A stretch of 44,768 nt of DNA from Phycisphaerales bacterium (GTDB taxonomy: Bacteria; Planctomycetota; Phycisphaerae; Phycisphaerales; SM1A02): the NCBI GenBank assembly GCA_014237965.1, contig JABABZ010000001.1, positions 6,058 to 50,825 of the forward strand. The letters are read 5' to 3'. The notes beneath the pieces were generated by a model. It did not search any database. It saw nothing but the letters and a program-made list of their open reading frames with translations, and was not told the DNA's origin. A program made the position numbers and the translations under genes. Below, one piece after another: positions 31,961 through 40,428 of this stretch. Within the stretch, counting starts at the first letter, position 1; every line of letters begins with the position of its first letter.

Positions 31961-33376
31961 ATGACCAAGGCAAGTCTCTTCTGTGTTCTTCTCCTCCTGG
32001 CCATGGCGCCCGCCGTGGCCTCGACCACCGGCGACGCGCTTCCGGACCGCCCCGACATCCTGCTGATCCTCATCGACGATCTTGGATGTCGAGATCTTGC
32101 ATGCGAAGGTCACGCGACACATCGGACACCGAACATCGACGCGCTTCGGGCGGGGAGCATTCGCTTCAGGCACGCCGGATGCAACGGGCCCAACTGTTCA
32201 CCGAGTCGCGCGGCGCTGGTCACGGCCCGACATGGAAGCCGGACCGATGTTCATACCGTCGGGAACGCGGATCGAGGGAAAGCCGCTGATCGGCGAGTCA
32301 AGACGCCGAAGAACGGGTTTCGAATCCGCGAAGAGGAGCAGACGATCGCGGAGACGTTGGGTGCCGCCGGATATCGAACCGGTTTCGTCGGGAAGTGGCA
32401 TGTGAGTGATGACCCGACGACGCAGGGATTCGATCGCAATGTCGCCGGCAACAAGGCCGGCCATCCCAAGTCGTATTTTCCGCCGTATCGAAACGCGGAT
32501 CTGAAAGACGGGCCAAAGGGCGAATATCTGGTCGATCGTCTTGCCTCCGAGACCGTCGCGATGATCAAGTCGTTCGAGTCGGCATCGAAGGAGGACGGGC
32601 GTCCCTGGTTCGTGATGTACGCACCGTATGCGGTTCACACGCCGATCCAGGCGAGCGCAGAAGCGGTGGCGGCGATGAAGGCACGGCATCCGGGGATGAC
32701 CGATCGGTCGGCACGCTACGCGGTCATGGTCGAGGCGACCGACCGGGCCGTGGGATCAATCCTGGCCGCCGTCGATGCGGAACGCACGGTGGTGTGCTTC
32801 GCAAGTGACAACGGTGGTCTTCAGCCGGTCACCGACATGTCACCGTGGAGAGGCGGGAAGGGGATGCTCTACGAGGGTGGGGTGCGAACACCGCTGTTCA
32901 TCCGGGCCCCCGGGCTTTCCGCACGTGATGTGGAGACGCCGGTACAGCTCTTCGACGTCCACCCGACGCTGGTCGAACTTGCCGGGGCCGCGATGCCGGT
33001 CGACCGACCGATCGATGCCGTGTCGCTGGTTCCGGCGCTCCGTGGGAATTCCCTGAATCGTGGCCCGTTGTTCTGGCACTTCCCCGCCTACCTCGAGGGC
33101 CGCGATGCCGAGAGTCACGAGCCGGGGCGGCCGTTCCGGACCACGCCGTGCGGTTCGATCCGCGAGGGACGATGGAAGCTCATCGAGTGGCTTGAAGATG
33201 GAGATGTGGAACTCTTCGACCTCGAGACGGATCCGGGGGAGCTGGTCGATCGGAGCAAGGCCGAGCCGGAACTTCGTGATGCCATGCTCGGGAGGCTTGC
33301 GGCCTGGAGGCTCCGGGTGAATTCCGCGATGCCCACGCCCCTTCCAGTCGTTCCGTCTTCGCCGGACTCGAATTGA
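31961..33376 (+). CDS. Secreted sulfatase (formylglycine type)
   Basis: The 471-residue product has a signal peptide (about 1-20) and a sulfatase domain. The maturation motif is NCSPSRAALVTAR with Cys79 as the residue converted to formylglycine; the usual LTGR ends here as VTAR. Other active-site landmarks are LILIDDLGCRDL (calcium aspartates), GFVGKWHVS (Lys and His), APYAVHTPIQ (His) and FASDNGGL (Asp-Asn). The C-terminal subdomain includes LFDLETDPGELVD. It probably hydrolyses sulfate esters on algal or other marine polysaccharides; the exact substrate is unknown. The ATG at 31961 is favoured because GGGAG is eight bases upstream; a GTG at 31952 overlaps the previous stop. An activating enzyme (FGE or anSME) is not in the window. 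Confidence 0.94.
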   Translation: MTKASLFCVLLLLAMAPAVASTTGDALPDRPDILLILIDDLGCRDLACEGHATHRTPNIDALRAGSIRFRHAGCNGPNCSPSRAALVTARHGSRTDVHTVGNADRGKAADRRVKTPKNGFRIREEEQTIAETLGAAGYRTGFVGKWHVSDDPTTQGFDRNVAGNKAGHPKSYFPPYRNADLKDGPKGEYLVDRLASETVAMIKSFESASKEDGRPWFVMYAPYAVHTPIQASAEAVAAMKARHPGMTDRSARYAVMVEATDRAVGSILAAVDAERTVVCFASDNGGLQPVTDMSPWRGGKGMLYEGGVRTPLFIRAPGLSARDVETPVQLFDVHPTLVELAGAAMPVDRPIDAVSLVPALRGNSLNRGPLFWHFPAYLEGRDAESHEPGRPFRTTPCGSIREGRWKLIEWLEDGDVELFDLETDPGELVDRSKAEPELRDAMLGRLAAWRLRVNSAMPTPLPVVPSSPDSN

Positions 33377-33396
33377 CGACCTGATCGATCGAAAAA

Positions 33397-33909
33397 TCAC
33401 CAGTCGCCGGCGTACTCGGTATCGAAGGATCCGGCCTGTGCCGCGGTCAGCTCGTGGAGCCGTCGTGCGATCTGGCGGAGATGGAGCGCATCATGTGCAG
33501 TCCAGGCGGCGAGAATGTCGCCGGCGCGGATGCTCCCGAACTTCACATGGGTCTTCTCGACGTTGAAGTCCTCGTCGACCACGGTCCGGAGCCAGTTCAC
33601 TTCGGTGCGTCGGACGGCCCTGAACTCGCGGAGCATGGTCTGGAGGTCACGCGACCGGTAGTCGCGATCTTTCGCGGCGGCGGTCGGGTCGATTTCCGGC
33701 CAGTCCGCGTCCGGGGCTTCGAGCGTCATTCGCAGTCGCGTACCGAAGTCGTCGAGATCCTCATCGACGAGATGGCAGATGATCTCGAGGATCGACCAGT
33801 CCGATTCGGAAGGACGCCATCGAGCATCCTCGGGACTCAGATCGGCGAGGAGCGCCACGATCGAGTCGGGAGTTCGTTCGAGCCGGCTGATCATCCAGAG
33901 GATGTTCAT
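33397..33909 (-). CDS. DinB/YfiT-like metal-binding four-helix protein
   Basis: The 170-residue product fits the DinB superfamily: a four-helix bundle with a metal site formed by three histidines. These are His46 in IICHLVDED and His139 and His143 in WTAHDALHLRQI. The opening IVALLADLSPEDARWRPSESDWSILEI is typical. Members bind nickel, zinc or iron and include thiol transferases, but most lack a known reaction. The gene is convergent with the sulfatase (20-base gap) and lies 89 bases downstream of the SWIM gene on the same strand, so it might be the last member of that unit. No terminator is seen between. Confidence 0.88.
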   Translation of the reverse strand: MNILWMISRLERTPDSIVALLADLSPEDARWRPSESDWSILEIICHLVDEDLDDFGTRLRMTLEAPDADWPEIDPTAAAKDRDYRSRDLQTMLREFRAVRRTEVNWLRTVVDEDFNVEKTHVKFGSIRAGDILAAWTAHDALHLRQIARRLHELTAAQAGSFDTEYAGDW

Positions 33910-33998
33910 GTCTGAATTGGACCACGACCACGCGAGGCGCGTCGGAGAAGCGGCGATTCGGGACGAGAATCACGCTTCAGCGGCAGACGCCGTTCGAT

Positions 33999-34940
33999 TC
34001 AATCCGTCTCTTCGGCGTCTGGATTGTCGATGTCCGGTGGCGGTGGTGCCGCCGCCATCGCGACGTCATCAAGCTCGGTGAGTCGGGCGCGAGCGGCGTC
34101 GGCGACCGAGTCGTAGATGCTCGCCAGGAGTCCGACCAGAGGAAAGCGTCCATCCAGGGGCGCGTTTCCCAATCGTCGGAGCAACGCCTGTGGGGCGTGT
34201 TCGATCCGACGTTCGCGTTTGAAAGCATCGAGTCCGGGACCAGGGCTCCAGAAGGTCTCGAGCGACTCCTCCATCGCAGGGAGACCGCGAACGGATGCGG
34301 CGGCTCCCGGAATCGGATGCGCGCGACTCACGCCGCTGGTCGCCAGCAGTCGGGCTTCCTGAAGTCGTTCGAGAAATCGCGGTCCGAAGAGCCCGCGAAG
34401 GGTGAGGATCAAGAGTGGATCCCCGTCCATTCGTTCGGCCATGAGGTAGGCGGCAGTGACCGCATGCCGGCACTTCTGCTGGCCGCAGTTGCAGGCGAAT
34501 CGAATCTGCGCGGGATCGGGAAGCAGGGTGACCCCGGCCGCGGCGAAGGGCTCGGCGATCTCCGGCGACACGTCGCCCGAGACGAGTTTCGCGGTGTATC
34601 TCGCTTCCCGCGCCATCGAGTTGACGATCTCATCCCAGCCGTCACGACTGATCGGATCGAACTCGATTCGAAGTTCGTGCGGTCGAGCCGCCACGTCCTG
34701 CACGGTCGCGGTGATTCGAGCCGGCTCCACATTGAGGAGAATGGTCTGGCCCTTGCGAGCGAACTCGAGTCCTTCGGAACGCGCGGCGTCATCGAAGTCG
34801 GAGAGCACGGCCTCCAACCAGGGGCCGGCGGGCCAGTTGAAGACGATCTCCTCGTCCTTGGAGCGGAGGCGAATGCCGTTCCTGACCTTTCGAGGCGTGT
34901 CTTCCCGGCGTCGGAATCCTTCGTCACGGCTGGTGATCAC
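33999..34940 (-). CDS. SWIM zinc-finger protein
   Basis: The 313-residue product carries a SWIM zinc finger, CNCGQQKCRHAVTAAYLM, with ligands Cys150, Cys152, Cys157 and His159. SWIM domains bind DNA or protein and, in bacteria, often occur beside an SNF2 helicase as here. The N-terminal 140 residues include a beta-rich region (LNVEPARITATVQ, LRIEFDPISRDGW) and the C-terminal half is helical. The GTG start at 34940 overlaps the helicase TGA (GTGA), so the two are translationally coupled and probably form one complex. The role of the pair is not established; DNA remodelling or repair is the usual suggestion. Confidence 0.88.
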   Translation of the reverse strand: MITSRDEGFRRREDTPRKVRNGIRLRSKDEEIVFNWPAGPWLEAVLSDFDDAARSEGLEFARKGQTILLNVEPARITATVQDVAARPHELRIEFDPISRDGWDEIVNSMAREARYTAKLVSGDVSPEIAEPFAAAGVTLLPDPAQIRFACNCGQQKCRHAVTAAYLMAERMDGDPLLILTLRGLFGPRFLERLQEARLLATSGVSRAHPIPGAAASVRGLPAMEESLETFWSPGPGLDAFKRERRIEHAPQALLRRLGNAPLDGRFPLVGLLASIYDSVADAARARLTELDDVAMAAAPPPPDIDNPDAEETD

Positions 34941-37900
34941 GCTTCATCCTCCTCGACGCCGGTCTCGCGGAGTGCAAGCACGTCGCGCAACTGGTTGGAA
35001 CTCAGTTCGGTCAACCAGGACTCGCCGGCACCGATGATTCGGCGAGCGAGGTCCGTCTTCTGTTCGATCATCTGGTCGATTCGTTCTTCGAGCGTGCCCG
35101 ACGTGATCATCTTGTGGACGTTCACGGTCCTGGTCTGCCCGATTCGGAAGGCCCGGTCGGTGGCCTGGTTCTCGACCGCGGGATTCCACCAGCGGTCGAA
35201 GTGAACCACGTGATTCGCGCTGGTCAGGTTCACGCCCACGCCGCCGGCCTTGAGGGACAGGATGAAGATCGGTGCCGCTTCTCGGTTCTGGAAGCGTTCG
35301 ATCATCTGATCGCGTCTTCTCTGCGGCGTGCCGCCGTGGAGGAACAACGGCTCCATGTCGAATTCCTGCCGCATGATCGTGGTCAGGAGATGCCCCATCT
35401 GCCGGAACTGGGTGAAGATCAACGCCTGATCGCCGGCGGCGACGACTTCTTCCAGAATCTCGACGAGCCGGATGCTCTTGCCGGATCGCTGGCTCAGTCG
35501 TTCGCCCTTCGCGGGCGCGAGGTCGGTCTCGCGAAGGAAGTGAGCGGGGTGATTGCAGATCTGCTTGAGTCGGACGAGCCCCGAGAGCACGAGTCCGCGA
35601 CGTCGGATACCCGTCGCCTCGTCGACCTTCCGAAGCATGTCCTGCACCACGGTGTCGTAGAGTTTCGCCTGTTCCGGGGTGAGCTGGACCTGTTGTCGGT
35701 TCTCGACCAGCGGCGGAAGATCGTCGGCGACGCCATCGTCGGTCTTGAGACGTCTCAGGATGAACGGGCCGACGAGCTGCTTCAGCCGTTCGGCGCGGCG
35801 CTCGTCGCGATGGCGTTCGATCGGGATGGCGAATCTCCGACGGAAGTCGCCCTGCGGCCCGAGGAAACCCGGGAGGCAGAACTCCATGATCGACCAGAGC
35901 TCCGTCAGGCGGTTCTCGACCGGCGTACCGGTGAGCGCGATCCGATGACGACTCTTGATCGACCGGATCGCGGTGGCCTGCTTCGTGGGTGGGTTCTTGA
36001 CGTGCTGGGCTTCATCGAGCACCACTCGTTCCCACTTGACCTCTTCGATCCACGGTCGATCCCGACTGACCAACGCATAGGTGGTGACCACGACGTCGCA
36101 GTTGTTGGACTTCTCCACGAACCCTTCGCCGACCGGTCGGTCAGGGCCGTGCTGCACATGGACTCGAAGTTCGGGTGCGAACCGTTCCAATTCCCGCCGC
36201 CAGTTGCCGGCCACGGACATCGGACAGACCAGGAGCGTCGGAGAGACGGCACCCGGCCGGACTTCACGCTCGTGCTGCAGCAGCGCGATCATCTGAATGG
36301 TCTTGCCGAGCCCCATGTCGTCGGCAAGGCACCCACCGAGACCGAACCGGTCCAGGAAGGCGAGCCAGGCGAGTCCGCGCTCCTGGTAGGGGCGGAGGGT
36401 CCCGTTGAAGTTCGCGGGAACCTTGATCGGTCTCGCCGAATCGTCGGGGATTCCATCCTCGCCGAGCAGTTCGGTGATCCAGCCGTCGGTCCGGACGCCG
36501 GTGATCGGCGGCATCTCGCCGTCCTCTTCGCCGACGGAGGCAAGTCGAAGCACTTCGCCGAGGGTCGCGGCGCCGCCGGGATGCTTGTCGAGGAAGACCT
36601 TGGCCCGCTCGAAGTCCTCGGCGCGGATCTCGACCCAGGAGTCGCCGACGCGAACCAACGGGACGCCGTTCTCCGCAAGTCGGCGGAGTTCTTCGAGGCC
36701 GACGTTCTGATCTCCGATCGAGATCTCCCACGAGTAGTCGACGAGGCTCGAGAGGCCCATCGCCGGAGGAGCTTCCGCATCGCCATGGGGCTCGATGATC
36801 ATTCTCACGCCGATGCGACTCGTGGTGCTTCCCCACCAGGACGGTGCCAGCACCTCGATGCCCGCCTCCTGCAGAATCGGTCGCGCATCCTGCAGGAACG
36901 CGTGTGACTCGGCGGTCGTGAGTTCGATGCCGGTGGGATCGATCTCTTCGAGGACATTCTTCAATCTCGGCCAGATCCGTTCCGCTCGGCCGAGTTCGGC
37001 GAGCAGCAGATCTCCGGGGGTCTCCTCGGAACCGACCACGGAGGCAAGGCGGCCTCCGCCGCCATCGGCCCAGATGTCCGCGGCGTCCACGATGATCGGC
37101 GGGTCGTCGGTGACCAGGAGGTGGAATCCCAGCGGCCATCGTGCGTTCTGCAGATCCTCCGGGGTCGCATCGAGGACGCCTTCCATCGGCTCGGTCAGTT
37201 GCAGGCAGAGTCGGACCGCTCGTCCTTCGACCGGATCGATGAGTCCTCCCAGCCAGAGTCTCGCGCCTCGGGTCACGTCGACGAGGGTTTCACGCGATGC
37301 CTGGACGTCTCGTTCCTCTCCGAGCAGGCCGGTGAGGAGTGCGACCTGTCGATCGGCATTGGAATCGCGATCCTCGATCGCATCGAGGTAGTCCTCGGCC
37401 ACGAGGGTTCGACGGACGAGTCCATCGATCATGGATTCGAGCGCCGACTCGATCACCGTCCATCGATCGGGCGCTGATGCGCCGGAGGTGGAGAGCGCGA
37501 TCGGAGGAATGGCCGATGCGAGATGGCCGAGTGGTTCCGCGAGTTCGGAGTCCGCGAGCCAGGGGACCCAGCGGCCTTTCAGCGGTCCGCCTTCAGTCTG
37601 GATCACCGACGGGACGAAGCGTTGATCTGCCAGCAGTTCGAGTGCGAATGTGGAGACTTCCGACCAGAATCGGACGTCATGGCCGGGCAGCACGTCGTTG
37701 ATGGGCTGTTCGACGATCCGCGTGAAGAAATCGACTGCGGTGGCCGCGTCGATCTGCAGGCAGGGGACTTCGGTCTTGACGAGAGAAAGGTCTTCGGCGT
37801 TGGGGACCGCGAGGGCGAGCTTGGTCGCGACCACGAGTCCGGGCACAGGTTGTCGAGATGCGCCGTATCCTCGGTGAGGAAGAAGGAGATGAAGCGGTTT

Positions 37901-38215
37901 CTCCGCCGGGACTTCGGCGTTCTGCAAGGAAGTGCCGAGCCGTTCGCGAAGATCTTCGATGGAGGCGGCGAACGGATGAAGCGTCGTCGTTCGGATCTTG
38001 GTGGCCACCACCGTCGGGTTGCTCGAAGAATCGACGGTCTCCGCGGAGGAGTCGGACGTCGCCGAAGCGCTGGAGTTCTTCCAGGCCGAATCGTCGTAAC
38101 GATCGACTCGTTCACCCCATAGGAACCACGCGTCGCCGCTGGTCACTCCGTGCAGAACAATCGTCGGAATTCCGGAAATGACTGCCGACCTCCATGTCGC
38201 GACGGCGTGTCGCAA
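34937..38215 (-). CDS. SNF2-family ATP-dependent helicase (HepA/HelZ type)
   Basis: The product (up to 1092 residues) is a bacterial SNF2 translocase. The N-terminal ~580 residues contain a bacterial SNF2-associated region (around LWLGGLIDPVEG and WEISIGDQNVGLEELRRL). The motor follows: Walker A DDMGLGKTIQ (Lys638), DEAQ box VLDEAQHVKN (734-737), LTGTPVENRL, SLKAGGVGVNLT and QATDRAFRIGQTR. Such proteins move along double-stranded DNA and displace bound proteins. The extent given begins at a TTG (38215), the first possible start, which lacks a good ribosome site. GGAGGT at 38188-38193 (minus strand) stands eight bases before an in-frame ATT at 38179, so an ATT start giving (M)SGIPTIVLHGV, like family N-termini, is plausible. 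It ends by overlapping the SWIM gene. Confidence 0.95.
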   Translation of the reverse strand: MRHAVATWRSAVISGIPTIVLHGVTSGDAWFLWGERVDRYDDSAWKNSSASATSDSSAETVDSSSNPTVVATKIRTTTLHPFAASIEDLRERLGTSLQNAEVPAEKPLHLLLPHRGYGASRQPVPGLVVATKLALAVPNAEDLSLVKTEVPCLQIDAATAVDFFTRIVEQPINDVLPGHDVRFWSEVSTFALELLADQRFVPSVIQTEGGPLKGRWVPWLADSELAEPLGHLASAIPPIALSTSGASAPDRWTVIESALESMIDGLVRRTLVAEDYLDAIEDRDSNADRQVALLTGLLGEERDVQASRETLVDVTRGARLWLGGLIDPVEGRAVRLCLQLTEPMEGVLDATPEDLQNARWPLGFHLLVTDDPPIIVDAADIWADGGGGRLASVVGSEETPGDLLLAELGRAERIWPRLKNVLEEIDPTGIELTTAESHAFLQDARPILQEAGIEVLAPSWWGSTTSRIGVRMIIEPHGDAEAPPAMGLSSLVDYSWEISIGDQNVGLEELRRLAENGVPLVRVGDSWVEIRAEDFERAKVFLDKHPGGAATLGEVLRLASVGEEDGEMPPITGVRTDGWITELLGEDGIPDDSARPIKVPANFNGTLRPYQERGLAWLAFLDRFGLGGCLADDMGLGKTIQMIALLQHEREVRPGAVSPTLLVCPMSVAGNWRRELERFAPELRVHVQHGPDRPVGEGFVEKSNNCDVVVTTYALVSRDRPWIEEVKWERVVLDEAQHVKNPPTKQATAIRSIKSRHRIALTGTPVENRLTELWSIMEFCLPGFLGPQGDFRRRFAIPIERHRDERRAERLKQLVGPFILRRLKTDDGVADDLPPLVENRQQVQLTPEQAKLYDTVVQDMLRKVDEATGIRRRGLVLSGLVRLKQICNHPAHFLRETDLAPAKGERLSQRSGKSIRLVEILEEVVAAGDQALIFTQFRQMGHLLTTIMRQEFDMEPLFLHGGTPQRRRDQMIERFQNREAAPIFILSLKAGGVGVNLTSANHVVHFDRWWNPAVENQATDRAFRIGQTRTVNVHKMITSGTLEERIDQMIEQKTDLARRIIGAGESWLTELSSNQLRDVLALRETGVEEDEA

Positions 38216-38347
38216 TTCGAATCTTCAAAGCCCGTTCCTGAGCCTTGAATTCATCCCACGTCTTCGGGATCGTCAGGCCGTGCGGCGTGCGACGATCATC
38301 AAGCGACCCGAGCCATCGTGCTCCGTGGGGGATCACGGGGTTCGGAG

Positions 38348-38420
38348 TGATTCCGCTGGGGCTCGAACCCAGGACCTGGCGATTAAAAGTCGCATGCTCT
38401 ACCAACTGAGCTACGGAATC
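38348..38420 (-). tRNA. tRNA-Lys (anticodon UUU)
   Basis: The 73-base minus-strand sequence folds as a cloverleaf. It has a 7-bp acceptor stem (GATTCCG/CGGAATC), D arm GCTC-AGTTGGTA-GAGC, anticodon loop CTTTTAA (anticodon TTT, lysine), and T arm CTGGG-TTCGAGC-CCCAG with discriminator A. The pair at the foot of the anticodon stem (27-43) is T opposite C, a mismatch. CCA is not encoded. A TACACT -10 box (plus coordinates 38432-38437) lies 11 bases upstream. A seven-bp hairpin at 38321-38339 follows the 3' end without a T-run. Confidence 0.95.
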
Positions 38421-38813
38421 CCGAGTCCCAAAGTGTAGTGGACGCCGCGTCTCCCACGGGCCGCTTGTCGCCCGATCCTGAATTCGTCCACACCGCCCCG
38501 CCCATCGAAGTCGGGTTCCGTCGAGTGGCAGAGGCGGCCCGGGGCTCGTGGCCGCTCCGCCGAGATCAGACTCGATGCGGCGGGCGGGCTTCTGAGTGGG
38601 CCTGAATGGCTTTTGAGGCGTTTTTTATAGGACGCGGTTCTCAACCGGATCCGAGGTGGTCCCCGGGGAGGAGGGATTCAGGCGGTCGGCGCCGCAAAAT
38701 CTCGGACTCAACCTCCCAACATGCAGAATTCCCAAGGTCGGAGTGAATACGGGCCTCTCAGACGTCGATGGCTCTCTCGCGGCGGAATCCCCGTCGCTCG
38801 GAGACCCTCAATC
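38421..38813. other. Divergent intergenic region between tRNA-Lys and the TolB-like gene
   Basis: No gene is supported in these 393 bases. The left end holds the tRNA -10 box. GCGGCC (38534-38539) is repeated in inverted form as GGCCGC (38550-38555). A T-run followed by TATAGG at 38621-38631 is the best candidate promoter for the plus-strand gene, whose leader would then be about 175 bases. CGGAGA near 38799 is the ribosome site. Confidence 0.4.
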
Positions 38814-40181
38814 ATGTTCATCAACACTCCTTCACGATCGTCCGCCTCCACCACGCAGTCTGGTGCCGGCTCTCTCATCCTCTCGTTGATCGCCGCGGTC
38901 GGTACCGCCGCTGTGGTGATCCAGATGGGTGGCTGCGCCAGTGGCCCTGACGAGTCGACGACTTCCATGTCCGATGCCGGTACACCCGACGTCGTGGCGG
39001 AAGCGACGGACGCGGATGGTCAGCCCTGGGCATCGCCGACGTACCGCAATGGTTGGTACGAGGACTTCTCGAGTCTCGAGACCAGAGAGGCCGCGGCCAA
39101 CGATGCTCCCGTCCAGACCGTGGACTTCGAGCAGCCGGAGGTGGTGTTCACCGCATCCAATCAGCCGATCGCCGACCGAAGTGCGGTTCGGATGAGCATG
39201 CTTGCGAGCTTCGGCGGAAACGTCGATTCGAGCGACTGGTCCGGTGGTGACACCAATCTCGCTCAGATCAGTTTCGCTGCCGAAGGCGCCGACTTCGATC
39301 CCGATGTCTCCTCCGGAGGAGATTGGGTCGTCTTCGCTTCCACCCAGCACCGAACCGATGCCGACATCTACCGGAAGTCGATCGACGGCCGAGTCGTCAC
39401 GCAGTTGACGACCGATTCCTCGCAGGACGTGATGCCCGAGATCGCTCCGAATGGCAAGCGGATCGCCTTCACCAGCGATCGAAACGGAAACTGGGACGTC
39501 TTCGTGATGTCCGTCGACGGTGGGCCGGCGATGCAGGTCACCTTCGACAACGCCCATGAACTTCACCCCACCTGGTCGCCGGACGGCAAGAAGCTCTGCT
39601 ACTGCCGATTCAACGATCGGACTTCGGAGTGGGAACTCTGGACCGTGTCGTTCGATCGCCCTGGTGTGCGTACCTTCATCTGCGAAGGCATGTTCCCGCG
39701 GTGGTCACCCGATCCGTCGCAGGATCGCATCCTCTTCCAGCGATCCCGAAAGCGGGGGAGCCAGCTCTACGGAGTCTGGACCATCGACCTTTCCGACTTC
39801 GGTGGTGCGAATCCGACCGAAGTGGTGGCCGCCGGCGATGCCGCGATCATGCATCCCGCCTGGTCCACGGACGGGTCCCGGATCGCGTTCACCTCCGTCG
39901 AGAATCCTGAAGTCACTGAAGACGGCATGCCCGTCGAGAGCGACATCTGGGTGATCAACGCCGACGGAACGGGCCGGATGGCGCTCACGTCGGGTGGATT
40001 CCGAAACATGCGGCCCACCTGGGCCACCGACGGCCGCGTCTACTTCACCAGCAATCGTGGCGGCCTGGATGTGATCTGGGCGGTCGCCGGCGGAACCTCG
40101 ATGTTCTCGCCGGAGTTCGATTCCGGACTGGAAGCCCCGAATGCGGTCGTCGGGGCCGGAGACGGCTTCGACGAGCACTGA
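38814..40181 (+). CDS. TolB-like beta-propeller lipoprotein
   Basis: The 455-residue product has a signal sequence ending in a lipobox (IQMGGC, Cys41). After a spacer of about 100 residues it contains PD40/TolB-type propeller repeats, for example MPEIAPNGKRIAFTSDRNGNWDVFVMSVDGG, LHPTWSPDGKKLCYC and HPAWSTDGSRIAFTS. It resembles the propeller half of TolB but lacks the TolB N-terminal domain, and no tol or pal genes are nearby, so it should not be called TolB. It likely sits in the envelope as a protein-binding scaffold. The ATG at 38814 has CGGAGA about ten bases upstream and begins the signal sequence. A 14-bp hairpin follows the gene. Confidence 0.87.
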   Translation: MFINTPSRSSASTTQSGAGSLILSLIAAVGTAAVVIQMGGCASGPDESTTSMSDAGTPDVVAEATDADGQPWASPTYRNGWYEDFSSLETREAAANDAPVQTVDFEQPEVVFTASNQPIADRSAVRMSMLASFGGNVDSSDWSGGDTNLAQISFAAEGADFDPDVSSGGDWVVFASTQHRTDADIYRKSIDGRVVTQLTTDSSQDVMPEIAPNGKRIAFTSDRNGNWDVFVMSVDGGPAMQVTFDNAHELHPTWSPDGKKLCYCRFNDRTSEWELWTVSFDRPGVRTFICEGMFPRWSPDPSQDRILFQRSRKRGSQLYGVWTIDLSDFGGANPTEVVAAGDAAIMHPAWSTDGSRIAFTSVENPEVTEDGMPVESDIWVINADGTGRMALTSGGFRNMRPTWATDGRVYFTSNRGGLDVIWAVAGGTSMFSPEFDSGLEAPNAVVGAGDGFDEH

Positions 40182-40220
40182 GCATTCGAAGCATCCGGAC
40201 ATCCCATTTGAGTACTCGAT

Positions 40221-40254
40221 CCGCGGGGTCGGCCATTCAGGGCCGGCCCCGCGG
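40221..40254 (+). terminator. Hairpin terminator after the TolB-like gene
   Basis: A 14-bp GC-rich stem (40221-40234 with 40241-40254, one G-U pair) closes on a six-base loop 40 bases after the stop. Only a short pyrimidine stretch follows, so it is a strong stem with a weak tail. Confidence 0.7.
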
Positions 40255-40428
40255 TCATTCTCACGGTCCGAACCCGCTCATTTGCCGTGGGATGGGCCGG
40301 CCGGCGGAAGGCTCTCGGATGGTTCTTCCTTTTCTCCCGTTCTCCCGAGAGATCGGCCGATGAAACGGATCGTACGGATGGGAGACATCCGGACGTCGCC
40401 CATCGCGAAGTCACACAGGCAGGATGCC

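Noticed and set aside
35114-36907. 597-codon plus-strand frame opposite the SNF2 helicase
   Set aside because: All helicase motifs are on the minus strand; this is compositional shadow.
38112-38405. 97-codon minus-strand frame running through tRNA-Lys
   Set aside because: Its first third is tRNA sequence and its end overlaps the helicase start in another frame. No start codon with ribosome site lies between them.
38814-40181. Calling the propeller lipoprotein TolB
   Set aside because: It is a lipoprotein without the TolB N-terminal domain and without tol or pal neighbours.
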